Assembly (NCBI GenBank): GCA_046498405.1
Contig: JAWOAS010000138.1
Coordinates: 19,876-83,875, forward strand
Direction of reading: 5' to 3'
DNA from: T1Sed10-49 sp046498405
GTDB lineage: Bacteria > Actinomycetota > Nitriliruptoria > Euzebyales > Egibacteraceae
Length of the DNA: 64,000 nt
Numbering within the stretch: position 1 is the stretch's first letter; every line of letters begins with the position of its first letter. Positions 7,581 through 16,047 of the stretch are shown in pieces. Made by a program: the position numbers and the translations under genes. The notes beneath the pieces are model-generated. The model was given only the letters and a program-made list of their open reading frames with translations, did no database searches and was not told where the DNA came from.

Positions 7581-9674
7581 GTGACCGCCATCGCCTTGGC
7601 CGGGGGCCTGGCCCTCGGCGCCGCGCTCGCCGCGCTGGCCTGGGCCTGGCGCCGACGCCGCCACCCGCAGCGCCTCGGCATCGCCGCCGAGGGCGTGGAG
7701 GGGCGCTCGCTGCCCGCGGTCGGCGCCCGCAGCTCCCGCGTCACCGCCTCCGCAGCGCTGGGCGCGAGCCAGGCGCGCGTCCACGACCTCGTACGCGCCG
7801 ACGGCGAGGAGCGGCTCGTCGAGGCCACCGCCCGGGGGCCCTCCCCGAGCGGCCCAGGGCGTCGGGCGATCGTCGGCGCCCTCGACGACCACACCGACAC
7901 CGTGCGCGACCGCGCCGAGCGCGATCGCCTCGCCGACATCCTCGAGGCCACGAGCGACCTCGTCGCCACCCTCGAGCCCGACGGGCGGATCGGCTGGATG
8001 AACTCCGCCGGCAAGGCCGCGCTCCGACTCACCGACGAGGCCGTCGGCCATCGGCTCGAGGCCTTCCTGCCGCCGGAGACCGCCGAGACCCTCGTCGCCG
8101 AGGTCCTCGCCGCCGTCGGCGACGGCGGGGTGTGGAGCGGGGAGACCGTCGTGCGCGGCGGCGACGGCTCGGAGACGCCGTTCTCGCTCGTCGTCCTCGC
8201 CCATCCCGGCGACGACGACACCGTGCAGCGCTTCTCGGTCATCGCGCGCGACATCTCCCGACGCAAGGACCTCGAGGAGCAGCTCAGCCACCTCGCGCTG
8301 CGCGACCCGCTGACCGGGCTCGCCAACCGCACGCTGCTGCTCGACCGGCTCGGCCAGTCCCTCGCCCGTGCCACGCGCACCGGCGCGCCGACCGCGGTGC
8401 TCCTCTTCGACGTCGACCGCTTCAAGCTCGTCAACGACAGCCTCGGCCACGCCGCCGGCGACGCGCTGCTGCGCGAGCTCGCCGCGCGGATCACCGCGGC
8501 GATCCGGCCCGGCGACACCGCCGCGCGCTTCGGCGGCGACGAGTTCGCCGTCGTCTGCGAGGACCTGCCCGAGCACCGCGCCGTCACGCTCGCCGACCGC
8601 ATCGCCGGGGCGCTGTCAGCGCCGCTGCGCCTGGCCGAGGCGCCGCACGCCGGCCTCCACGTCTCCACGAGCGCCGGCATCGCGATCGCCCACGCCGGCG
8701 ACGACCCCACGACCGTGCTCGGCGAGGCCGACAGCGCGATGTACCGGGCCAAGGCCACGCGGCCCGGCAGCCGCCGCGTCTTCGACGAGACCGTCAGGGC
8801 GGCGCAGCAGGCGCGCCTCGACATCGAGTCGGGCCTGGCCGCCGCGGTGGCCGACGGCCAGCTGCGGCTGCACTACCAGCCGGTCATCGACCTCGCCACC
8901 GGCGCGGTGCCCACCGTCGAGGCCCTCGTGCGCTGGCAGCACCCCACCCACGGCCTGCTCGGCCCCGGCTCCTTCATCGAGGTCGCCGAGGAGTGCGGCG
9001 CGATCGTCGAGATCGGCGCCTGGGTCCTCGAGCAGGCCGCCTCGACGGTGGCCTCCTGGCGCGCGACCCTGCCCGAGGCGGCCGACCTCGCCGTCGGGGT
9101 CAACCTCTCCGTCGAGCAGATCATCGCCGGCGGGCTCGTCGAGCGCGTCGACGACGTCCTCGCGCGCACCGGGCTGCCCCCGAGCGCGCTCATCCTCGAG
9201 ATCACCGAGACGACGATGGTGCGCGACCCCGAGGCCACCGTCGCCGCGCTCGCCGCACTTCACGAGCGGGGCGTCCGTCTCGCCCTCGACGACTTCGGCA
9301 CCGGCTACGCGCCGCTGACCCACCTGCGCCAGTTGCCCGTCGACATCGTCAAGGTCGACCGCTCCTTCGTGGCCGGCATGCTCGGCGGCCGCGTCGACGA
9401 CGCGATCGTCACCGCGCTCGTCGAGCTCACCGGCGGCCTCGGCCTCGGCCTCATCGCCGAGGGCGTCGAGGAGCGCGAGCACGCCGACCGCCTCGCCGAG
9501 CTCGGCTACCGCTACGCCCAGGGCTTCTGCTTCTCCCCGCCCGTCGACCGCGCTGCGGCGGCCGCGCTCGTCGGCGCGGCGCCAGCGGCGCGCTGGGGCG
9601 CCGCGGGCGTCGACGTCGGGGACCACGCCGAGGCCAGGCAACGTCGTGACGGCGTCGCGCGTCGTACGGGGTGA
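7581..9674 (+). CDS. PAS-GGDEF-EAL cyclic di-GMP turnover protein
   Basis: A 697-residue protein that could both make and degrade cyclic di-GMP. Residues 1-24 are a hydrophobic anchor followed by RRRR, so it is probably held in the inner membrane by its N-terminus. A PAS-like sensor domain covers about 110-235. The GGDEF domain follows, with intact GGDEF near residue 317 and an RPGD inhibitory site five residues before it. The EAL domain starts near 410, with EALVRW, EITETTMV and DDFGTGYAPLTHL intact, so both activities look possible. Start is GTG at 7581 after AGGGGGCAGGG. Transcribed away from fadAB. The family often uses one domain to regulate the other, which sequence alone cannot settle. 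Confidence 0.9.
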   Translation: MTAIALAGGLALGAALAALAWAWRRRRHPQRLGIAAEGVEGRSLPAVGARSSRVTASAALGASQARVHDLVRADGEERLVEATARGPSPSGPGRRAIVGALDDHTDTVRDRAERDRLADILEATSDLVATLEPDGRIGWMNSAGKAALRLTDEAVGHRLEAFLPPETAETLVAEVLAAVGDGGVWSGETVVRGGDGSETPFSLVVLAHPGDDDTVQRFSVIARDISRRKDLEEQLSHLALRDPLTGLANRTLLLDRLGQSLARATRTGAPTAVLLFDVDRFKLVNDSLGHAAGDALLRELAARITAAIRPGDTAARFGGDEFAVVCEDLPEHRAVTLADRIAGALSAPLRLAEAPHAGLHVSTSAGIAIAHAGDDPTTVLGEADSAMYRAKATRPGSRRVFDETVRAAQQARLDIESGLAAAVADGQLRLHYQPVIDLATGAVPTVEALVRWQHPTHGLLGPGSFIEVAEECGAIVEIGAWVLEQAASTVASWRATLPEAADLAVGVNLSVEQIIAGGLVERVDDVLARTGLPPSALILEITETTMVRDPEATVAALAALHERGVRLALDDFGTGYAPLTHLRQLPVDIVKVDRSFVAGMLGGRVDDAIVTALVELTGGLGLGLIAEGVEEREHADRLAELGYRYAQGFCFSPPVDRAAAAALVGAAPAARWGAAGVDVGDHAEARQRRDGVARRTG

Positions 9675-9696
9675 GGAACGGACGAAGGAGACGCCG

Positions 9697-10119
9697 ATGC
9701 CGATGACGCTGCGACGCGCCCTGGCCCTCGCCCTGCTCATGCTCCTCGTCGCGGCGTGCGCCGACCCCGCGACGACCGACGCACCCGATGAGCCCGAGGA
9801 CGACCCCGAGGCCGACGCCCCCGCGCAAGGCGACGACGACCCCGCCGATGACGCGGGCGTGCTCGAGGGCACCCTTGGCGGCGACCCCAAGCTCGAAGGC
9901 GGCTGCGTCTGGCTCGAGACCGACGACGGCCGCTACGAGGTCGCCTGGCCGGAGGGCTACGACGCCAGCGCCGACCCGATCGAGCTCCGCGACCCCGACG
10001 GCGAGGTCATCGCGACTGAGGGCGACGACCTGCGCGTCACCGGCGAGGTCGACTCGGAGGCCTTCACGATCTGCCAGGTGGGACCGCTGTGGGAGGCCGA
10101 CCGCGTCGAGGTGCCCTGA
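9697..10119 (+). CDS. small acidic lipoprotein
   Basis: A 140-residue exported lipoprotein of unknown function. ATG at 9697 has GAAGGAG six bases upstream. Residues 3-20 form a signal peptide ending in the lipobox LVAAC, so the mature protein should be anchored by a lipidated Cys. A strongly acidic, probably disordered linker of about 45 residues follows (rich in Asp, Glu, Pro and Ala). The C-terminal 75 residues (GCVWLETDDGRYEVAWPEGY and RVTGEVDSEAFTICQVG) look like a small beta-barrel with two cysteines. It lies 22 bp downstream of the GGDEF-EAL gene and may be co-transcribed. Confidence 0.75.
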   Translation: MPMTLRRALALALLMLLVAACADPATTDAPDEPEDDPEADAPAQGDDDPADDAGVLEGTLGGDPKLEGGCVWLETDDGRYEVAWPEGYDASADPIELRDPDGEVIATEGDDLRVTGEVDSEAFTICQVGPLWEADRVEVP

Positions 10120-10122
10120 GCT

Positions 10123-10159
10123 GCCCCGCGCGAGGGCCGGCCCGCGCCGCGCGAGGGGC
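10123..10159. terminator. probable hairpin terminator
   Basis: GCCCCGCGCG (10123-10132) pairs with 10148-10159 apart from a 2-nt bulge, in the 40-bp gap between the convergent lipoprotein and ilvA genes. No U-tract. The convergent position makes a terminator the simplest reading. Confidence 0.4.
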
Positions 10160-11362
10160 TCACTGCACCGGGTAGCCGCCGGCGGCGAGAGCGTCGACGA
10201 GCTCGCGGATGTGCTCGGGCCCGCGCGTCTCGACCTCGAGCTCGACCTCGACCTCGAGCACCCCGAGGCGCGTGCGCAGGCGGTGGTGGCCCACCGCGAG
10301 GACGTTCGCGCCGACCTCGGCGAGGTGGCCGAGCAGCCGCGACAGCGCGCCGGGCTCGTCGCGCAGGCGCGTGCGCAGCGCGAAGTAGCGACCCTCCTCG
10401 AACATCCCCGACTGGAGGATGCGCTGGAGCAGCAGCGGGTCGACGTTGCCGCCGCACAGCAGCGCGACGACCGGCGCGGGGCCGCCGGCGCTGCCGGCGA
10501 GGACCGCGGCGAGGCCCGCCGCGCCCGCTGGCTCGACGACCTGCTTGGCGCGCTCGACGAGCAGGAGCACCGCGCGGGCGATCTCCTCGTCGGTGACGGT
10601 GACGACCTCGTCGACGCGGGCGGCGACGTGGGCGAGGGTGCGGTCCGAGGGCTGCTTGACGGCGATGCCGTCGGCGAGCGTCGAGAGGGTCTCGACCGGG
10701 CGGGGGCTGCCCGCGGCCAGCGACCCCGGGAACGCCGCCGCACCGGCGGCCTGCACGCCGACGACGCGGACCTGCGGGCGCGCGAGCTTCAGCGCGCTCG
10801 CGACGCCCGAGGCGAGCCCTCCCCCGCCGATCGGCACGACGACGGTGCCGACCTCGGGCACCTGCTCGAGGAGCTCGAGGCCCAGGCTGCCCTGCCCGGC
10901 GATGACGTCGGGGTGGTCGAAGGGGTGGACGTAGGTCGCGCCGGTCGCCTCGGCGTGCGCCCACGAGGCCGTGAGCGCGTCGTCGAACGTCGCGCCCTCG
11001 AGGCGGACCTCCGCGCCGTAGCCCCGGGTCGCCTCGACCTTCGGCAGGGGGGCGCGGGCGGGCATGAAGACCGTCGCGCGGGAGCCGGCCAGGCTCGCCG
11101 ACAGCGCCACCCCCTGGGCGTGGTTGCCCGCCGAGGCGCAGACCACGCCGCGCGCCCGGGCCGGCTCCGAGAGCCCGGTGATCGCGTAGTAGGCCCCGCG
11201 CAGCTTGAACGAGCCGGTGCGCTGGAGGTGCTCGCACTTGAGGAGGACCTCGACGCCGGCCTTGGCCGAGAGCGTCGCGCTCGTCTCGACCGGCGTGCGG
11301 GCGGCCACGCCCTCGAGGCGTCGCGACGCCGCGGTGATCTCCTCGAGGGTGACGAGCTCCAT
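10160..11362 (-). CDS. ilvA: threonine ammonia-lyase with C-terminal ACT domain
   Basis: PLP-dependent deamination of threonine to 2-oxobutanoate. The 400 residues include the PLP lysine Lys53 in TGSFKLRGA, SAGNHAQGVA and the glycine-rich phosphate loop (IGGGGLASGVA). The last 75 residues form a single ACT-type domain (LGHLAEVGANVLAVGHHRL), the layout of short catabolic-type enzymes rather than the longer biosynthetic IlvA with two such domains. It could feed isoleucine synthesis or threonine degradation; no ilv genes are nearby. The ATG at 11362 lacks a ribosome binding site but has TAGGGT 9 nt upstream, suggesting a leaderless message. Confidence 0.93.
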   Translation of the reverse strand: MELVTLEEITAASRRLEGVAARTPVETSATLSAKAGVEVLLKCEHLQRTGSFKLRGAYYAITGLSEPARARGVVCASAGNHAQGVALSASLAGSRATVFMPARAPLPKVEATRGYGAEVRLEGATFDDALTASWAHAEATGATYVHPFDHPDVIAGQGSLGLELLEQVPEVGTVVVPIGGGGLASGVASALKLARPQVRVVGVQAAGAAAFPGSLAAGSPRPVETLSTLADGIAVKQPSDRTLAHVAARVDEVVTVTDEEIARAVLLLVERAKQVVEPAGAAGLAAVLAGSAGGPAPVVALLCGGNVDPLLLQRILQSGMFEEGRYFALRTRLRDEPGALSRLLGHLAEVGANVLAVGHHRLRTRLGVLEVEVELEVETRGPEHIRELVDALAAGGYPVQ

Positions 11363-11371
11363 GGGCGACGC

Positions 11372-11377
11372 ACCCTA
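11372..11377 (-). promoter_or_regulatory. -10 element of ilvA, near-leaderless spacing
   Basis: TAGGGT on the minus strand, 9 nt from the ilvA ATG, with no Shine-Dalgarno sequence between. Confidence 0.45.
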
Positions 11378-11409
11378 GCGCGCGCCCGAGCGGCGCGCCC
11401 GCAGCCGGT

Positions 11410-11958
11410 TCAGGACTCGAGCGGTGGCGCGGCCGGCAGGTCGAGCTCGGTGCCGTTGAGGTGGTTGAGCCAGTTCGTCAGCACGGTGCGCACGACCTCG
11501 GCGTAGGCGTCGAGGAGCTCGGCCGACGACCACCCGGCGGCGAGCGCGGCCTGCCAGGTGGCCTCCTCGACGTGGCCCCGGCGATCGGCGATCTCGCGGG
11601 CGACGGCCAGCAGCGCCGACAGCCCCGCCTTGCCCTCGACGGTGCCGCGGCGGATCTCGATGGCCTGCTCGGCGCTGAAGCCCTCGCGCTTGGCCGCGCC
11701 GGTGTAGGCGGCCTGGCAGTACGCGCAGTCGTTGACCGCGGCGACGGTGAGGTGGAGGGCCTCGCGCGTGGCGGCGTCGAGGTGCGAGCGCTCGGCCAGG
11801 ACGGTCTCGGCGGCGTCGTAGAGACCGATGAGCGCGGGCGCGTGCGCCATCGTGCCGAAGATGTTGATGGTCTTGCCGACGCGGCGTGACTGCCGCTCGA
11901 GCGGGGCGCGGCTGCCCTCGGGGGCGTCATCGACGGTGTGGACGGGCAGACGGGGCAT
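11410..11958 (-). CDS. AhpD-like / carboxymuconolactone decarboxylase family protein
   Basis: An all-helical protein of 182 residues with the CMD/AhpD signature CAYCQAAYT, in which CxxC plus nearby acidic and His residues act in peroxide reduction. The preceding GKTINIFGTMAHAP resembles the N-terminal part of peroxidase-related CMD proteins. ATG at 11956-11958 follows GAGAAGGG. The likely role is thiol-dependent peroxidase or related redox chemistry; AhpC is not in the window. It lies between ilvA and the SCO1664 gene on the same strand but separated from both by over 45 bp, so it may be its own unit. Confidence 0.8.
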   Translation of the reverse strand: MPRLPVHTVDDAPEGSRAPLERQSRRVGKTINIFGTMAHAPALIGLYDAAETVLAERSHLDAATREALHLTVAAVNDCAYCQAAYTGAAKREGFSAEQAIEIRRGTVEGKAGLSALLAVAREIADRRGHVEEATWQAALAAGWSSAELLDAYAEVVRTVLTNWLNHLNGTELDLPAAPPLES

Positions 11959-12078
11959 GGCAGGGCCCTTCTCGGGGGTGTGGGTCCCCCTGGCAACCGG
12001 CCGGGCCCGCGAGCGCTTCCACCCGATCCCGCGCGGGTGCTCGCAGCCGGTGGCCGCGCCGCCCACGTCGCGGCCCGC

Positions 12079-12807
12079 CTACAGCGGCGGCCAGGGGTAG
12101 GGCCGGGCACCGCGCGGGACGTCGGGCAGCGCGGCGAGCTCGGCCACCCCCGCGGCCCGGCGCGCGAGCGCATCGACCTCGTCGTCGGAGAGCAGCGCGC
12201 CAAGGCGCTCGGCGAGGTCCCCTCCCGCCGCGAGGGCCTCGGCGAGACGCTGGACGTCCGCGCGCAGCGCGGCTGGCACCCCTCGGCCACCGAGCTCCCA
12301 GATGACCGTGCGGAGCTTCGGCGCGACGTGGAACGTCAGGCCGTGGTCGACGCCGAGGAGGCGTCCGTCGTCGGCGGCGAGGACGTGGCTGCCCTTGCGG
12401 TCGGCGTTGTTGACGAGGAGGTCGAAGACCGCGAGGCGGACGAGGTCGTCGTGGTGGGCCTCCTCCTCGACGAGGACGAAGTAGTGCCGCTCGGGGTCGT
12501 GGGGGATGAACAGCTGCACCGAGCCGGGCCCCATCGGCCCGTCGCGCAGGACCGTCGGGGGCACGAGCCCCCAGCCGAGCGCGTCGCTGACCTCGAAGGC
12601 GGCGACCTCGCGCTGGCAGAGCGTGCCCGAGGGGAAGTCCCACAGCGGGCGCTCCCCCGCCCGCGGCTTGTAGACCGCGGCGAGGTCGTCGGCCTCATCG
12701 CCGACGACGCACAGCAGCGTGTGGTTGCTCGCGGTGGCGATGAAGCCCTTCGCGTCGAGGGGGGCGGAGGCCAGCCGCGCGCGCAGGTCAGCCCTCGAGG
12801 GGGCCAT
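12079..12807 (-). CDS. SCO1664 family protein, PI3/4-kinase-like fold
   Basis: A 242-residue protein of the actinobacterial SCO1664 family. Motifs suggest a phosphatidylinositol-kinase/HipA-like kinase core: VYKPRAGERPLWDFP (candidate ATP-binding Lys), LLVNNADRKGSHVL (catalytic-loop-like Asp and Asn) and LLGVDHGLTFH (metal-binding DxG-like). Start ATG at 12807 overlaps the end of the DUF3090 gene by 20 bp. It is last in a three-gene operon, phosphomutase-DUF3090-SCO1664, an order conserved in many actinobacteria. The substrate is unknown; kinase activity is inferred from the motifs only. Confidence 0.85.
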   Translation of the reverse strand: MAPSRADLRARLASAPLDAKGFIATASNHTLLCVVGDEADDLAAVYKPRAGERPLWDFPSGTLCQREVAAFEVSDALGWGLVPPTVLRDGPMGPGSVQLFIPHDPERHYFVLVEEEAHHDDLVRLAVFDLLVNNADRKGSHVLAADDGRLLGVDHGLTFHVAPKLRTVIWELGGRGVPAALRADVQRLAEALAAGGDLAERLGALLSDDEVDALARRAAGVAELAALPDVPRGARPYPWPPL

Positions 12808-13315
12808 GGCCGTTGAGCGCCGGGCAGGTGTGCCCGGCCGGGTCGATGGGGCGGTTGCACAGCCGGCAGGTCTCCCGCGCGCCGGCCTCGACGGCGTAAG
12901 CGGCATGGGCGGCCATGCTCGTGAGCTGCTCCCGGGTCAGCCAGAAGCGCGCGAGCCCCGGCTCGGCGTCGGCGTCGGCGGGGTCCTGGCCGGGCATCTC
13001 CTCGACCTCGAGGACGAAGCGCTCCGCGGCGTCGTCCATGCCCAGGCTCATCGACCCGGCCCGCCACAGCGGCGCCCCGGGGTCGCGCAGGCGCTGGCGG
13101 GCCTCGTCGAGGTCGTCGGGGGTCACGGTGACCCCGGCACGGCCGAGGAGGTCCTGGGCGAGCCGGGCCAGGGAGCGCACCTGCGCCTTCTCGGCGACGA
13201 GGGAGACCCGTTCGTCGCCCGACTGCGCCTGGACGTAGAACGTGCGCCGGCCCGGCTCGCCGATCGCCCCGGCGGTGATGAAGTCGACGGACTCGAACTC
13301 GATGGACTCACCCAC
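12788..13315 (-). CDS. DUF3090 family protein
   Basis: A 175-residue member of DUF3090, recognised from ESVDFITAG, GRRTFYVQAQ and the C-terminal CRLCNRPIDPAGHTCPALNGH, which looks like a small zinc-binding knuckle (C-x2-C-x9-C with His). Start GTG at 13315 was chosen because AGGAGG stands six bases upstream; an in-frame GTG at 13330 would add five residues but lacks its own site. It overlaps the phosphomutase stop by 8 bp and the SCO1664 start by 20 bp, so translation is tightly coupled. Function unknown. The invariant neighbours suggest it works with the kinase-like and phosphatase-like partners. Confidence 0.85.
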   Translation of the reverse strand: MGESIEFESVDFITAGAIGEPGRRTFYVQAQSGDERVSLVAEKAQVRSLARLAQDLLGRAGVTVTPDDLDEARQRLRDPGAPLWRAGSMSLGMDDAAERFVLEVEEMPGQDPADADAEPGLARFWLTREQLTSMAAHAAYAVEAGARETCRLCNRPIDPAGHTCPALNGHGPLEG

Positions 13316-13937
13316 GACTGGCCTCCTCACCCTCGGCGGGCCCCCAGGGCCCGTCGTCGTTGAACCGCACGAGCGCCGGTCGCATGCCCGGCCCGAGTCG
13401 CAGCGCCGAGACCGACCCCGGCGCGACCTCGAGACGGCCGAAGAGGTCGAGCGGCAGCCCGAGGTAGAAGGCGGTCACGGCCTTGATGACGTCGGCGTGG
13501 CTCACCGCGGCGATCGTCTCCCGACGATGCTCGGCGACGAGGGCCTCGGTGGCCTCCACCGCGCGCGCCTGCATCGCCCGCAGCGTCTCGCCCTCGGGGA
13601 AGCGCACGAGCGAGGGCAGGCCCTGCACGACCCGCCAGCGGGCGGTGCGGGCGACCTTGGCCAGCGGGCGGTCGGTCCAGCGCCCGTAGTCGACCTCCGC
13701 GAGGCCGTCGACGGTGCGCACCTCGCCGCCGACCTCCTCGGCGACGTGGTCCGCGGTCTCCTGCGCGCGCACGACCGGGCTGGCGTAGAGCGCCGAGGGC
13801 GCCAGCGGGGCGATGCGCCGTCCGGCGGCGCGCGCCTGCCCGCGGCCACGCGCGTCGAGGCTCGCCCTGGTGCGGCCACCGAGGCGCACGCCGGTCGAGG
13901 CGGTCGTGCCGTGGCGGATGAGCAGCAGCGTCGTCAT
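13308..13937 (-). CDS. histidine phosphatase superfamily protein (MSMEG_4193-type phosphomutase)
   Basis: A 209-residue protein with the phosphoglycerate mutase/histidine phosphatase core: the catalytic His motif LLIRHGTTA near residue 8, YASPVVRAQETA and the second His in VSHADVIKA. Family naming in actinobacteria is 'MSMEG_4193 family putative phosphomutase'. Start ATG at 13937. It leads the operon with DUF3090 and SCO1664. The motifs predict phosphohydrolase activity; the substrate is not known. Paired with a kinase-like protein two genes on, it may reverse that protein's modification, which is inference. Confidence 0.87.
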   Translation of the reverse strand: MTTLLLIRHGTTASTGVRLGGRTRASLDARGRGQARAAGRRIAPLAPSALYASPVVRAQETADHVAEEVGGEVRTVDGLAEVDYGRWTDRPLAKVARTARWRVVQGLPSLVRFPEGETLRAMQARAVEATEALVAEHRRETIAAVSHADVIKAVTAFYLGLPLDLFGRLEVAPGSVSALRLGPGMRPALVRFNDDGPWGPAEGEEASRG

Positions 13938-14029
13938 GGGGCTCCGGTCCTGCCTCGAGGCCCGCGCGGCCGGGGCGCCGGGGGGCGCCGGCCCCGCGGG
14001 GGGCGTGGCGGCCAGCGTATCGAGCCAAC

Positions 14030-14035
14030 TAGGCT
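14030..14035 (+). promoter_or_regulatory. -10 element of fumC
   Basis: TAGGCT in the divergent gap between the phosphomutase operon and fumC. It predicts a leader of about 30 nt carrying GGAG 7 nt before the ATG at 14072. Confidence 0.4.
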
Positions 14036-14071
14036 GCCCTGCGAGATCCCCGGACGCACAGGAGCCACGCG

Positions 14072-15472
14072 ATGCCCGCCACCAGGACCGAACGCGACTC
14101 AATGGGCGAGATGCAGGTCCCCGTCGACGCGTACTACGGCGCCCAGACCCAGCGCGCCGTCGAGAACTTCCCCATCTCGGGCCTGCGGATCCCCCGCCAG
14201 GTCATCCGCGCCCTCGGCCTCATCAAGGCCTCCGCAGCGGTCTACAACCACCGCGTCGGCGTGCTCGACGACCGGCAGTACGAGGCGATCGTCCAGGCCG
14301 CCGACGAGGTCGCCGACGGCGCCCACGACGCGCACTTCGTCGTCGACGTCTACCAGACCGGCTCGGGCACGAGCTCGAACATGAACGCCAACGAGGTCAT
14401 CGCCAACCGCGCGATCGAGCTGCTCGGTGGCGAGATGGGCTCGAAGGACCCCGTCCACCCCAACGACCACGTCAACGCCGGGCAGTCCTCCAACGACGTC
14501 TTCCCCACCGCGGTCCACGTCGCGGCCTACCTCGCCGCCGCCGAGGAGCTCCTGCCCGCCCTCCACATCCTCCAGGTCTCGCTCGAGGCCAAGGCCAAGG
14601 CCTTCGCCGACGTCGTCAAGCCCGGCCGGACCCACCTCATGGACGCCACCCCGGTCACCCTCGGCCAGGAGCTGGGCGGCTACGCCCGCCAGATCGAGCT
14701 CGGGTCCGCGCGCGTGCGCGCCGCGCTCGAGCGCGTCTCCGAGCTGCCGCTCGGCGGCACCGCCGTGGGCACGGGCCTCAACGCCCCCGAGGGCATGACC
14801 GACCGCGTCCTCGACGAGCTGCGCGACCGCACCGAGACCCTCGCCCTGCGCGAGGCCGACAACCACTTCGAGGCCCAGGGCGCGCGCGACGGGCTCGTCG
14901 AGCTCAGCGGGGCCCTCAAGGTCGTCGCCGTGTCGATGACGAAGATCGCGAACGACATCCGCCTCATGGGCTCGGGTCCCCGCACCGGCATCGGCGAGCT
15001 GCAGCTGCCGGAGATCCAGCCGGGCAGCTCAATCATGCCGGCCAAGGTCAACCCCGTCATCCCCGAGTCGGTGACCCAGGCCTGCGCGCAGGTCATCGGC
15101 AACGACACCGCGGTGACCGTCGGAGGGATGAACGGCCACTTCGAGCTCAACGTCTACATCCCGATGATGGCCCGCAACGTCCTCGAGTCCATCGCCCTGC
15201 TGTCGACGAGCGCGGCGAACTTCGCCGAGCAGTGCATCGACGGGCTCACGGCCAACGTCGAGCGCGCCACCGAGCTCGTCGAGCGGGACCTCGCCATCGT
15301 CACCGCGCTCGTGCCGGCCATCGGCTACGACAAGAGCGCCGAGCTCTCTAAGCAGGCGCTAGCCGAGGACCGACCGCTGCGCGACGTCGTCAAGGAGGCC
15401 GGGGTGCTCTCCGACGACGAGGTCGACCGCATCCTCGACATCAAGCGCATGACCGAGGGCGGCGTCCTCTAG
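14072..15472 (+). CDS. fumC: fumarate hydratase class II
   Basis: Reversible hydration of fumarate to malate in the TCA cycle. The 466 residues match the class II family: TGSGTSSNMNANEV, NDHVNAGQSSNDVFPT (here AGQ in place of the more usual SQS), MDATPVTLGQE and the signature GSSIMPAKVNPV. Aspartate ammonia-lyase is the close relative; TPVTLGQE and the overall order favour fumarase. ATG at 14072 follows GGAG. Single gene with its own promoter, convergent with the nitrobindin gene. Confidence 0.93.
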   Translation: MPATRTERDSMGEMQVPVDAYYGAQTQRAVENFPISGLRIPRQVIRALGLIKASAAVYNHRVGVLDDRQYEAIVQAADEVADGAHDAHFVVDVYQTGSGTSSNMNANEVIANRAIELLGGEMGSKDPVHPNDHVNAGQSSNDVFPTAVHVAAYLAAAEELLPALHILQVSLEAKAKAFADVVKPGRTHLMDATPVTLGQELGGYARQIELGSARVRAALERVSELPLGGTAVGTGLNAPEGMTDRVLDELRDRTETLALREADNHFEAQGARDGLVELSGALKVVAVSMTKIANDIRLMGSGPRTGIGELQLPEIQPGSSIMPAKVNPVIPESVTQACAQVIGNDTAVTVGGMNGHFELNVYIPMMARNVLESIALLSTSAANFAEQCIDGLTANVERATELVERDLAIVTALVPAIGYDKSAELSKQALAEDRPLRDVVKEAGVLSDDEVDRILDIKRMTEGGVL

Positions 15473-15502
15473 GCGCCGCCCCGCCTCGCGCGGGCCGCGG
15501 CC

Positions 15503-15979
15503 TCAAGCCCCCGCCTCGCGGCGCAGCTCCGCCGCGAGGTGGTGGGTCATCGGCAGACCCATCGCCGCCATGCGCACCGCGTAGGTGAGCACGTCGCCGT
15601 CGACGGTGAGCTCGCGCTCGAGGGCGTCGACGCGCTTGGCGGTCGGGGCCACGCCGACCTCGGTCGTGGCCAGCCGCAGCGTCGTGCCCTCGACGGTGCC
15701 GGCGTGGATCTCGGTGATCCCGCTGGGCTGGGCGAGGACGAGCTCGACGCGGCCCTCGCCGACCGCCCGCAGGTAGCCGGTCTCGGCGTGCATCGGCGCG
15801 CCGGTGGCCGCGTCGGCGGTCCGCTGCGTGTAGACGAGGAACGGCTTGCCGGTGTGGCCGAAGGTCACCCACTCGCGGTAGGCGAAGTCGTCGATCGTAG
15901 GGTAGGTCCCACGACCCTCCCCGCTCCAGGAGCCGAGGAGGAAGGACAGGGGCGCAGCGGCGGGATGCAGGTCGGTCAC
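15503..15979 (-). CDS. nitrobindin family heme-binding protein
   Basis: A small beta-barrel protein of 158 residues (former DUF1794). It carries the family signature GSWSGEG near the N-terminus and the C-terminal MTHHLAAELRR, which supplies the axial heme His. Nitrobindins bind ferric heme and isomerise peroxynitrite or sense NO. I chose GTG at 15979 (VTDLHPAAAPL) because family homology begins there; the upstream frame stays open to 16066 but reads as arginine-rich non-family sequence. No good ribosome binding site is visible, so the start is uncertain. Confidence 0.85.
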   Translation of the reverse strand: MTDLHPAAAPLSFLLGSWSGEGRGTYPTIDDFAYREWVTFGHTGKPFLVYTQRTADAATGAPMHAETGYLRAVGEGRVELVLAQPSGITEIHAGTVEGTTLRLATTEVGVAPTAKRVDALERELTVDGDVLTYAVRMAAMGLPMTHHLAAELRREAGA

Positions 15980-16047
15980 GCCGGCAGTCTCGCACACCGC
16001 CGACGGGCGGTCGCGCGCGGCGCCCGCCCAGGCGCGAGGCCGCACGG

